Origin: PALSA-243 sp963743705
GTDB taxonomy: Bacteria > Acidobacteriota > Terriglobia > Bryobacterales > Bryobacteraceae
Reading direction: 5' to 3'
NCBI GenBank assembly: GCA_963743705.1
Contig: CAVUQS010000002.1
Coordinates: 1-64,000 of the forward strand
Length of the DNA stretch: 64,000 bases
The position numbers were made by a program, and so were the translations under genes. Positions within the stretch are counted from its first letter, which is position 1. Each line of letters starts with the position of its first letter. Below are positions 57,497 to 64,000 of this stretch, in pieces. The notes below the pieces were generated by a model. It was given only the letters and a program-made list of their open reading frames with translations. It made no database searches and was not told the origin of the DNA.

Positions 57497-58676
57497 GCGC
57501 AGTCTCCAGAATGGCCAGTGCGGCGCGTTTGCCGTCGGCGACGGCATCGACCACTTCGCGTCCACCGTTGGTGCAGTCGCCGCCACCGAAATATTTCTGG
57601 TTGTCGATGCGGGACTTGAGATCGCTGGCGCGCGATTGGCCCAGCGCGGGGATGACGAGGTCGCACGCGAAGTCGAATTCGCCGCTGGGGATTGCGAAAT
57701 GAACGCCCGCCGGCAGGATCGCGAGGGGCTTGGCGTTCCAGTGGAACTGGACGCCTTCCTGCTTGGAATGCTCGAATTCGAAATCGAATGCCGGCATTTC
57801 GGCGTCAGTGCGGCGATAGAACAAGTGCACTTCGGCGGCGCCGAGACGCTTAGCGGCATTGGCGGCGTCGATAGCGGTGTTGCCGCCTCCGATTACGGCG
57901 ACGCGCGGGGGGATTTCGAACGGGGTCGTTTTGTAAGCGGCGATGAAGGTGAGGGCGTCAATGACGTTGGGGCCGTCTTCGCCAGGGATATTGAGGCGGT
58001 CCATGGCGCCGAGGCCGATGCCGAGGAAAATGTAGTCGTAATCGCGAGCGAGCGTGTCGAGAGCGGCAGCATCGATATCGGCTTGGCGGAATTCGACTCC
58101 CAGAGCACGGATCATTTCGACTTCCTGTAGGCTGACGCTGGGGCGGAGTTTATACTCGGCGACGCCGTAGGTGTTGAGCCCGCCGGGGAGCGGGCGGCGT
58201 TCGAAGATGGTGGCTGCTGCGCCGCGGCGCGCGAGTTCGGCGGCGCAGGCGAGAGAGGCGGGGCCTGCGCCGATGCAGGCGACGCGAGGAGACGTTTTCG
58301 ACGCAGAGACACCGAGGGGTGGAGATAAGCGCGGAGAAAAACCCTCCATGGCAAAACGCTGCAGGAGCCCGATTTCGATGGGCTTCTTGTTGTAGCGGTG
58401 CATGACGCAACTGCCTTCGCAGAGGATGTCCACGGGGCAGACGCGGGAACAACTCAGGCCGAGAATGTTGGCGTCAAGAATGGTGAGCGCAGAGCCGCGC
58501 AAATTGCCGGTGGCGATTTTCTTGATGAAGCGCGGCACATCGATGTGCGTGGGACACGCGGCGGTGCAGGGCGCGTCGAAGCAGTAGAGGCAGCGATTGG
58601 CTTCGGCCAGGGCCGATTGTGCATCGAGCGGCGGATGCAGGTCGGGAAACAGCTCGAGATTTTGCGCGACCGTCAC
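57489..58676 (-). CDS. preT: NAD-dependent dihydropyrimidine dehydrogenase subunit PreT
   Basis: 395 residues. N-terminal Fe-S cysteines (CLYCFDAPCTAACPTHIDVP and LSCSRVCPVDILCEGSC). The first FAD/NAD fold includes VACIGAGPASLACAAELARR; GGLNTYGVAEYKLRP follows. The second fold has VAVIGGGNTAIDAANAAKRL and the FAD-domain end FGGGDCTNGGREVVDAVADG. It feeds electrons from NADH to PreA. Its start overlaps the aminotransferase stop by 4 bp. Confidence 0.93.
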   Translation of the reverse strand: MTVAQNLELFPDLHPPLDAQSALAEANRCLYCFDAPCTAACPTHIDVPRFIKKIATGNLRGSALTILDANILGLSCSRVCPVDILCEGSCVMHRYNKKPIEIGLLQRFAMEGFSPRLSPPLGVSASKTSPRVACIGAGPASLACAAELARRGAAATIFERRPLPGGLNTYGVAEYKLRPSVSLQEVEMIRALGVEFRQADIDAAALDTLARDYDYIFLGIGLGAMDRLNIPGEDGPNVIDALTFIAAYKTTPFEIPPRVAVIGGGNTAIDAANAAKRLGAAEVHLFYRRTDAEMPAFDFEFEHSKQEGVQFHWNAKPLAILPAGVHFAIPSGEFDFACDLVIPALGQSRASDLKSRIDNQKYFGGGDCTNGGREVVDAVADGKRAALAILETARG

Positions 58677-59983
58677 CGCGCTGCGCCCGCCATCGCGGCG
58701 CCGCAGACGGAGAGGCTCTTGTCGAGCGCCCCGATGAATTGATCGACGTCGCTGCGTCCGATGTTCATCGGCGGCGAGAGGCGCAGTACGTTGCCGTACA
58801 TGCCGCCCTTACCGAGCAGGATGCGGTTTTCGCGCGCGGCTTCCATGATCTGCGCCGTCGCGGCGGTGGCGGGCGCTTTCGTTTTGCGATCTTCCACCAG
58901 CTCGAAGGCTTGCAGCAGGCCCATGCCGCGCACGTCGCCGATGATCTCGTGCTTGTCTTTCAGCTCTTCGAGCTTGCCGCGCAGATACGCGCCGGTCTCG
59001 GTGCAGTTGGCCAGCAGCTTTTGTTCGTCGATGAAATCGATCACGGCTTTGGCCGCGGTGGTGGTCACGGGGTTGCCGCCGAAGGTGGAAATCGTCATAC
59101 CCTTGACGGAGTCGGCGACTTCAGGACGAGCGACCGTGAGCCCGATCGGCGCGCCGTTGCCGAGGCCTTTGGCGCCGGTGATGATGTCGGGCGTGACGCC
59201 CCATTGCTCGATGCCGAACCACTTGCCGCCGGTGCGTCCCCAACCGGTTTGCACTTCGTCGCTGATGAAGATGCCGCCATGGTTGCGAACGATCTTTTCG
59301 ACAATCTGGAAATATTCCTTGGGCGGCGTGACGTATCCGCCGACGCCTTGAATGGGCTCAGCGATAAAGCCGGCGATGCGCCCGCTGGTCGTGGTGCGGA
59401 TCAGCTCTTCCATATCCTGCGCGCAACGAACTTCGCAGCTCGGATAGGTTAGGCCGAAAGGACAGCGATAGCAGTACGCGTTGAGCGCGTGAACCACGCC
59501 GGCCTGCGGCGGACCGAGCCTCCACGCGCCCTGCCCGGTGAGGGCCATGGCGGCGGAAGAGCGGCCGTGATAGGAGTGGCGCAGGGCCACGATTTCCGTG
59601 TTGCCGGTGTAGCATCGCGCGGCGAGGATGGCAGTCTCATTGGCTTCGGTGCCGCTGTTGGTGAAGAACGATTTGGTCAGCTTGCCGCCCGGCGTCAGAC
59701 CGGCGATGCGCTTCGCGAGCGCGGCTTGCGGCTCATTGGCGAAGACCGTCGAGACGTGCTGCAGCGTGTCGATCTGCTTGTGGACCTTGGCGTTCACCTG
59801 ATCGTTGCAATGACCGACGCTGACGGTGACGATGCCGCCGAGGAAATCGAGGTACTGGTTGCCGTCGGCGTCCCAGACATATTGATCCTTGGCGCGCGCG
59901 ACGACCAGCGGCTCCTTGAAGAAATGGAAGACCGCGGGAAACAAGAACTCTTTGTTGGCGAGAATGATTTCTTCTTTGGTCAT
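58673..59983 (-). CDS. Class III aminotransferase, probable beta-alanine transaminase
   Basis: 436 residues. PLP lysine in DIITGAKGLGNGAPIGLTVA; NSGTEANETAILAARCYTGN, HSYHGRSSAAMALTG and ISDEVQTGWGRTGGKWFGIE are class III motifs closest to AGXT2-like enzymes. In this operon the logical reaction is beta-alanine to malonate semialdehyde, feeding MmsA. A GABA or alanine-glyoxylate specificity cannot be excluded. Confidence 0.88.
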   Translation of the reverse strand: MTKEEIILANKEFLFPAVFHFFKEPLVVARAKDQYVWDADGNQYLDFLGGIVTVSVGHCNDQVNAKVHKQIDTLQHVSTVFANEPQAALAKRIAGLTPGGKLTKSFFTNSGTEANETAILAARCYTGNTEIVALRHSYHGRSSAAMALTGQGAWRLGPPQAGVVHALNAYCYRCPFGLTYPSCEVRCAQDMEELIRTTTSGRIAGFIAEPIQGVGGYVTPPKEYFQIVEKIVRNHGGIFISDEVQTGWGRTGGKWFGIEQWGVTPDIITGAKGLGNGAPIGLTVARPEVADSVKGMTISTFGGNPVTTTAAKAVIDFIDEQKLLANCTETGAYLRGKLEELKDKHEIIGDVRGMGLLQAFELVEDRKTKAPATAATAQIMEAARENRILLGKGGMYGNVLRLSPPMNIGRSDVDQFIGALDKSLSVCGAAMAGAAR

Positions 59984-59985
59984 GA

Positions 59986-60855
59986 TTATGCCTTTACGAG
60001 CGATTCGTACATGTCGGGGCGGCGGTCGCGAAAGAACTGCCAGGTTTTGCGCACTTCGCCGATCAGGTCAAGGTTGAGGTCGGCGGTGAGCACTTCATCT
60101 TTGTCGCGCGAAGCCTGCGCGATGGTCTGGCCGCGCGGGTCGCAGAAATAGCTGGATCCGTAGAATTCACCGATATTCCAGGGCGCTTCGACGCCGACGC
60201 GATTGATGGCGCCGATGAAATAGCCGTTGGCAACGGCGTGCGCGGGCTGCTCGAGTTTCCAGAGATATTCGCTCAAGCCGGCCACGGTGGCAGACGGGTT
60301 GAAGACGATTTCCGCGCCGTTGAGTCCGAGGGCGCGGGCGCCTTCGGGAAAGTGGCGATCGTAGCAAATGTAGACGCCGATTTTGGCGATGCCGAGGTCG
60401 AAGACGGGATAGCCCAGATTGCCGGGGCGGAAGTAGAACTTCTCCCAGAAACCGGGCGCCACGTGCGGGATGTGAGTCTTGCGGTATTTGCCGAGATATT
60501 CGCCATCCGCGCGGATGACCGCCGCGGTGTTGTAGTAGACGCCCTCGTTTTCCACTTCGTAGATTGGGACGATCAGCGCCATGCGGTGCGCGCGGGCCAA
60601 ATCCTGCATGAGGCGGATGGTCGGGCCGCCGGGAATCGGCTCGGTGAAATCGTACCAGCGGGTGGTCTGTTCGGCGCAGAAATACGGGCCGTAGAAGATT
60701 TCCTGCAGGCAGACGATTTGAGCGCCGGCGCCGGCCGCTTGCTCGATGAGCGCCACGTGCTTATCCACCATTACCTTCTTGGTGGCCTCGAGCGTCGCGC
60801 CGGGCGGCGCGGCGTTAGTAGCCTGAATCAGCGAACAGCGGACGGTTCGAGGCAT
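59986..60855 (-). CDS. N-carbamoyl-beta-alanine amidohydrolase (beta-ureidopropionase)
   Basis: 289 residues, nitrilase superfamily. The catalytic triad is visible: E52 (LQEIFYGPYF), K126 (GKYRKTHIPH) and C164 (VYICYDRHFPEG). The rest (FNPSATVAGLSEYLWKLEQP, YFIGAINRVGVEAPWNIGEF) matches the beta-ureidopropionase/PydC-like group. Releases beta-alanine, CO2 and ammonia. First gene of the minus-strand operon; 2 bp separates it from the aminotransferase. Confidence 0.9.
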   Translation of the reverse strand: MPRTVRCSLIQATNAAPPGATLEATKKVMVDKHVALIEQAAGAGAQIVCLQEIFYGPYFCAEQTTRWYDFTEPIPGGPTIRLMQDLARAHRMALIVPIYEVENEGVYYNTAAVIRADGEYLGKYRKTHIPHVAPGFWEKFYFRPGNLGYPVFDLGIAKIGVYICYDRHFPEGARALGLNGAEIVFNPSATVAGLSEYLWKLEQPAHAVANGYFIGAINRVGVEAPWNIGEFYGSSYFCDPRGQTIAQASRDKDEVLTADLNLDLIGEVRKTWQFFRDRRPDMYESLVKA

Positions 60856-61232
60856 CGATCACCTTGTAGGCCAGTATAAATGCGGCAACGGAACGTATTA
60901 TGAATGTTCTGGTACAGGGACGCAAGAGAACCGCAAAGGGCACCAGATGCGATTCGAACAAACAAACTAGGGGCCACACCGGCGCAAGGGCGGGCAGGCC
61001 TCGCTACTTCGAGAATAACAGGCGGGTCCAAATCTTTCGGAGATAGATGATGAGTAAGTGGCTGATTATTAAGAAGGGGAACCGTTTCGGAGAGGCAGTG
61101 ACCGCGATTTGGAACGGACGGCCGGGGGCGCGAACAGACAAACCGTCGGCACCGTCTCGCACCAAGGGATGGGTAGCCTCCGCTTCCCATGCGGCTTGCC
61201 AAAACAGATGCCATTTGCAACCGTGAAATGTC
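60856..61232. other. Intergenic region upstream of the pyrimidine operon
   Basis: 377 bp. It must hold the operon promoter; a minus-strand tatact (around 60871-60876) could be a -10 box. The right part (about 61080-61200) reads, on the minus strand, LVRDGADGLSVRAPGRPFQI. I suspect this is a dispersed-repeat-derived pseudo-frame rather than a gene. No RNA gene seen. Confidence 0.35.
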
Positions 61233-61496
61233 ATGAAGTTGATTTTGGATAAGGTCAGACGTGTAATTCTGCCGAAGCTGGTTCGCGACCGGCTCGGTTT
61301 GAAGCCTGGATCGGCGCTTCAAGTCGAGCAGACGCCCAAGGGCGTCACGGTGAAACCTGTCCGCCAGCATGCGCCTCTGGTCAGGGGGAAAAGACGCCTT
61401 TTGGTCTACGCCGGCGAGATGGCGCCCGGCTTCGATGTCACGCGGGCGATTGACGACGCTCGCGAAGAGCGCATCCGCAAGCTCGCAGGCTTGTGA
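61233..61496 (+). CDS. AbrB/SpoVT-type antitoxin (VapB/MazE-like), orphan
   Basis: 87 residues. Swapped-hairpin DNA-binding core: MKLILDKVRRVILPKLVRDR, LGLKPGSALQVEQTPKGVTV (usually D-x-x-GR-V-IP-K). The tail GEMAPGFDVTRAIDDAREER is a typical toxin-neutralising helix. A GTG overlaps its stop and opens with SVYVD, the usual start of a VapC PIN toxin. The similarity then ends, so the toxin seems lost. Confidence 0.75.
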   Translation: MKLILDKVRRVILPKLVRDRLGLKPGSALQVEQTPKGVTVKPVRQHAPLVRGKRRLLVYAGEMAPGFDVTRAIDDAREERIRKLAGL

Positions 61497-61514
61497 GCGT
61501 CTACGTCGACGGGG

Positions 61515-61668
61515 GTTCCGCGCGGGTTATCCGGCTGCTTTGCCGGGGCTGGCGCGGCCAGAATGTTGCGGATCGCGGCGATCTTCCATTGTCCTCCGGT
61601 CTTGACTAACATCAGCGCCGTCCACATGTGCCGCGTTTCGCCGCCGACGAGGCCCTGCCAAAAGACTG
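61515..61668 (-). pseudogene. 3' remnant of an SgcJ/DUF4440-type gene
   Basis: Minus-strand frame reads FWQGLVGGETRHMWTALMLV, then KTGGQWKIAAIRNILAAPAP. The same closing block is present at the right window edge as WTALVLVKTGSQWKISAIRN, then MLPAAPAPTK and a stop. Only the last 45 or so residues remain here, wedged between the antitoxin gene and the Cys-rich peptide gene. Confidence 0.7.
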
Positions 61669-61949
61669 GCCGTCTTTCGGCATTTCTCGGCTACCTTGGA
61701 ATCCCGACATCGGTGTTGGCTAACGACACTTGCACTCCGCCTCCCCCGTGCAGCGGATGTTTCGACAGCTTGGATGGGCCTTTTCAATGCGCAGGTGACT
61801 GCCTGGATCCCTCGAAAACTTATAAAGCTCTCGTTACAGACGGACTGCCGGATGACGGAGCGACTACAAATGGCGCGAATTGCGGCAAGGACCCGATGAA
61901 CTCCTTCTGTGGGTGTGTTTGGCAAATCTGTTCGGGGCCGTCATGCTAA
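61626..61949 (+). CDS. Small exported cysteine-rich protein (10 Cys)
   Basis: From ATG 61626, a basic lead is followed by a signal-like hydrophobic stretch (RLSAFLGYLGIPTSVLA) and a mature region of about 74 residues. The mature part has ten cysteines in two groups (C-P4-C-SG-C ... QC-AGD-C; then NC-GKDPMNSF-C-G-C-VWQI-C-SGPS-C). Even cysteine number suggests five disulfides. The first 14 or so codons overlap the SgcJ remnant on the other strand, so the true start may have been replaced. Family not recognised. Confidence 0.55.
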   Translation: MCRVSPPTRPCQKTGRLSAFLGYLGIPTSVLANDTCTPPPPCSGCFDSLDGPFQCAGDCLDPSKTYKALVTDGLPDDGATTNGANCGKDPMNSFCGCVWQICSGPSC

Positions 61950-62040
61950 CCCGGTTGCAGCCGCTCGTGGTTTCGTCCCCGCAATCTCGTTAAACGTTTG
62001 GACGGCGGCATCCGTCATTGAATGAGGTAGGAGGCATTTC

Positions 62041-63003
62041 ATGATCTCTAGTCGTTTCGTTACAAGATTTGTACTGCCCGCTGGGGCTTCCCTCGTGCTC
62101 GGTCTGACCATCACTGCCGATCCAACGGCTACGGTTACGACCGTTACGTTGGCCTATGATGTGCGGCAGGCTAACATGTGGCCTGTATGGTCCGGTGGTG
62201 CGCTGATCGCAGTTGAGGGTAACCGTACGGCGGCACCTGTCGTTCGCGCCTTTAACCGCAACGGGCAGCAAATCTCCGCTATCACGCTTGGGATTCCGGA
62301 ATCGGATCGCATAGCCTTGAAGGGCATCGGCCTAGGGCTCGACGGGTCTACCGCGTTTGGGGGCATATCGTGGACGCCGAGTGGCACGGAAGCCGCCTTT
62401 ATTGCTCTCGTTTCGTCTGACGGCAAGAGTCAGCAGATCGTTAGAACGAGTCCGTATACCCCCTTCGGATTTACGGTTTCTTCAGATGGCACGATTTGGA
62501 CAGTAGGGGCCGAGAATGTAGGTCGATCGGAAAAGAGTCCCCAAGTCAACCCGGCGAACGGTGTAATCCGCCATTTCGATAGCACGGGAAGGCTGATGGC
62601 GGCATTTATACCGCGTTCTTCCCTCGGCCCCAGTATTGCCGGCCTGAGCAGCCCGATTGTTTCTGCGGCGGGCGGCCGCTTCGGTTGGTACTGGGCTGTG
62701 CGCAATCAATATACGGAGGTATCGTCTGCTGGCGTCGTTCAATCGTTTCAAGGATTGCCCCAGGGCGAGATAACGAACCTCGCCTTGACCGATAATGGCG
62801 GGACCTTTATCTCGGTTCAAAGCGTACCTGGGTCTTCTTACCGTCTGTACTCCCTCGATCACTCCAGCGGCACTTGGGTCCCGCTTACAGACCCTCCTGG
62901 CAGCGTTTGGCACTGGCTCTACGGAGCCGATGGCAATTCTCTGGTTGTTAGTTCGGCGGCAAACCATGGGAATACGCTGGGATTCCTGAGCTTGCTTCCC
63001 TAG
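62041..63003 (+). CDS. Exported propeller-like protein, unknown
   Basis: 320 residues with a signal peptide (MISSRFVTRFVLPAGASLVL). The body alternates short beta strands with Gly/Ser/Asp turns (GGALIAVEGNRTAAPVVRAF, SSDGTIWTVGAENVGRSEKS, TNLALTDNGGTFISVQSVPG, YRLYSLDHSSGTWVPL), consistent with a beta-propeller of roughly six blades. No catalytic motif recognised. It lies between the Cys-rich peptide gene and the redoxin gene, with ggaggc (62030-62035) upstream of the ATG. Confidence 0.7.
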   Translation: MISSRFVTRFVLPAGASLVLGLTITADPTATVTTVTLAYDVRQANMWPVWSGGALIAVEGNRTAAPVVRAFNRNGQQISAITLGIPESDRIALKGIGLGLDGSTAFGGISWTPSGTEAAFIALVSSDGKSQQIVRTSPYTPFGFTVSSDGTIWTVGAENVGRSEKSPQVNPANGVIRHFDSTGRLMAAFIPRSSLGPSIAGLSSPIVSAAGGRFGWYWAVRNQYTEVSSAGVVQSFQGLPQGEITNLALTDNGGTFISVQSVPGSSYRLYSLDHSSGTWVPLTDPPGSVWHWLYGADGNSLVVSSAANHGNTLGFLSLLP

Positions 63004-63057
63004 CTAAGCTAGGGCTGACAAGTTTGGCGCATCGTAGGACTCGCGCAAATAAAAATC

Positions 63058-63615
63058 ATGACGAATCCTCGGAAAACTCTATTTTTCGGAGTGCCGGCTG
63101 CCTCTCTGACGATAAACGCTCTGCAAGGTCGACGCATCAAGCAGCTTCAGGACTTGGCTGAGTCTACATCAACATCAGGCGAGTTACGCCCAGGGACTTT
63201 GTTGCCTAAGCTCAACCTCAGGGACTCGACTGGGCGTGATTTTGTGGTTGATTTTGGATCAGCAAGAATTCCCACTGTGCTCTACGTGCTCCGACCGTCC
63301 TGCGTCTGGTGCGAGCGGAATGCTGGATCATTAAGCACTCTCGCTTCTCAAGCCGGAGGCCGGTACAGGTTCTTGGGGATTTCACTGTCGTCCGATGGGT
63401 TACCACAATTCGTTCAGTCCCGGAAGATCACGTTCCCGGTCTACACGGTCGTGGATGACGCCTCTATCGCCGGGTACCGACTTGGGGTGACTCCGGAGAC
63501 ATTCGTGGTCTCGCCGGAATCCCGCTTAATCAAGGTTTGGCTTGGCGCCTATAGCGGTGCGGTCGGGCCGTCTGTCGAGAGCTTCTTCTCGATTAAGCTC
63601 GCGCCTCAGATTTAG
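63058..63615 (+). CDS. Redoxin (AhpC/TSA-TlpA-like) with CxxC
   Basis: 185 residues. An N-terminal membrane-like segment is weak (LFFGVPAASLTINALQG). PGTLLPKLNLRDSTGRDFVV leads into VLYVLRPSCVWCERNAGSLS, with the active CVWC at C82 and C85. LGISLSSDGLPQFVQ and a cis-Pro-like VTPETFVVSPESRLIKVWLG complete the fold. It probably reduces or exchanges disulfides outside the cytoplasm, plausibly on the Cys-rich neighbour. Confidence 0.8.
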   Translation: MTNPRKTLFFGVPAASLTINALQGRRIKQLQDLAESTSTSGELRPGTLLPKLNLRDSTGRDFVVDFGSARIPTVLYVLRPSCVWCERNAGSLSTLASQAGGRYRFLGISLSSDGLPQFVQSRKITFPVYTVVDDASIAGYRLGVTPETFVVSPESRLIKVWLGAYSGAVGPSVESFFSIKLAPQI

Positions 63616-63699
63616 ATCCCCAGAGGGCGTGCTTGGAAGGCGTTCCCTTGAAACTACCCTGGATTGCGAAGTAGGACCGGCTCAGATTTATCTCTTTCG

Positions 63700-63861
63700 T
63701 CACCCGCGCATGGCGTCGAGGAACTCATCGATGGATTGTTCCGCAGGCCAAAAATCGCCCAACAATTCGCGCGGATCGCGCGGGAAACTAAGGTGCTGGT
63801 CGGCGACGAGCTCGTCGACCGTCGAGTGTCCCTCGCGAATGTATTTCCCAGCAACTGGCGT
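63700..63861 (-). CDS. Tiny VapB-like antitoxin ORF lacking a standard start codon
   Basis: 53 codons ending at tga (63700-63702): PVAGKYIREGHSTVDELVAD, then QHLSFPRDPRELLGDFWPAE, then SIDEFLDAMRG. The layout is that of short antitoxins preceding PIN toxins. The expected ATG reads ACG (63859-63861). No toxin gene follows. It is either an orphan with an altered start or a base error. Confidence 0.55.
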   Translation of the reverse strand, partial: TPVAGKYIREGHSTVDELVADQHLSFPRDPRELLGDFWPAEQSIDEFLDAMRG

Positions 63862-63907
63862 GCGATTTCAGTTTGGCTCACGCATGGAACAGCCAACCGC
63901 GCCTTAA

Positions 63908-64000
63908 CTATTTCGTTGGCGCGGGGGCGGCGGGCAGCATGTTGCGGATTGCCGAAATCTTCCACTGGCTGCCTGTCTTGACTAGCACCAGCGCGGTCCA
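63908..64000 (-). CDS. C-terminus of an SgcJ/DUF4440-type protein (rest off window)
   Basis: The last 30 codons are in the window: WTALVLVKTGSQWKISAIRN, then MLPAAPAPTK and TAG (63908-63910). The W-T-x-V-x-x-K-x-x-x-QW-I-x-x-x-RN pattern closes SgcJ/EcaC-type NTF2-like proteins. Confidence 0.7.
   Translation of the reverse strand, partial: WTALVLVKTGSQWKISAIRNMLPAAPAPTK

Noticed and set aside
61004..61234. 76-codon minus frame upstream of the AbrB gene
   Set aside because: Composition suggests a dispersed-repeat pseudo-frame (DGADGLSVRAPGRP); no start context and no domain.

Overview
The window looks like chromosomal DNA of an Acidobacteriota species, most likely close to Solibacter/Bryobacter. 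The pointers are two secreted proteins of the TIGR03437 (Solibacter C-terminal beta-sandwich) type, a DNA-binding head of the 'RLD-T-W' kind common in that group, and many exported TPR and BNR-type proteins. The assignment is an inference from protein families. No rRNA, tRNA or CRISPR array is visible.

Layout. 1-8.2 kb: a membrane-anchored HTH/FG-GAP-like regulator, an XRE regulator, a small exported protein and a giant exported adhesin-like protein (about 1,870 codons) with 3 near-identical IPT-like repeats and 7 near-identical FN3-like repeats. All are broken by many small indels. 8.2-18.6 kb: surface-polysaccharide locus (O-acetyltransferase, DegT aminotransferase, Wzm/Wzt ABC exporter, two large glycosyltransferases, NeuD/PglD-type acyltransferase), with rlmA, an orphan Rhs tip and a 200-bp DegT copy embedded. 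18.6-26.2 kb: DUF1737, TIGR03437 protein, RelE/ParE toxin-antitoxin pair, TPR proteins, miaA and an AbiEii-like nucleotidyltransferase. 26.3-31.3 kb: sdhCAB, followed by an unknown 2-TM protein gene and a second copy of the 3' half of sdhB. 31.5-40.5 kb: housekeeping and transport genes, including a MauE/DoxX-thioredoxin fusion, hemL, an FAD reductase, a sugar isomerase, and MFS and APC transporters. 40.6-47.1 kb: two TadE-like proteins, an ErpA-type A-type carrier, an ECF sigma/anti-sigma/CpxP-like trio and three exported TPR/helical proteins. 47.2-51.9 kb: a BNR propeller protein and a TMTC-like membrane glycosyltransferase with TPRs. 51.9-60.9 kb: a seven-gene minus-strand operon for the whole reductive pyrimidine route: uptake (NCS1), PreT/PreA, dihydropyrimidinase, beta-ureidopropionase, an aminotransferase and malonate-semialdehyde dehydrogenase (MmsA). 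60.9-64 kb: an accessory stretch with orphan antitoxins, a 10-cysteine exported peptide, a propeller-like exported protein and a redoxin. It is bounded by two 3' pieces of SgcJ/DUF4440-type genes.

Two themes stand out. First, an intact gene, then foreign-looking cargo, then a second 3' fragment of the same gene occurs at sdhB and probably again at the right end; this is the footprint expected of single-crossover or target-restoring integration. Second, single-base indels are very frequent in 1-11 kb and recur elsewhere. Aligning the internal repeat copies puts most of them in short homopolymers, so many 'broken' genes here may be intact in the organism.
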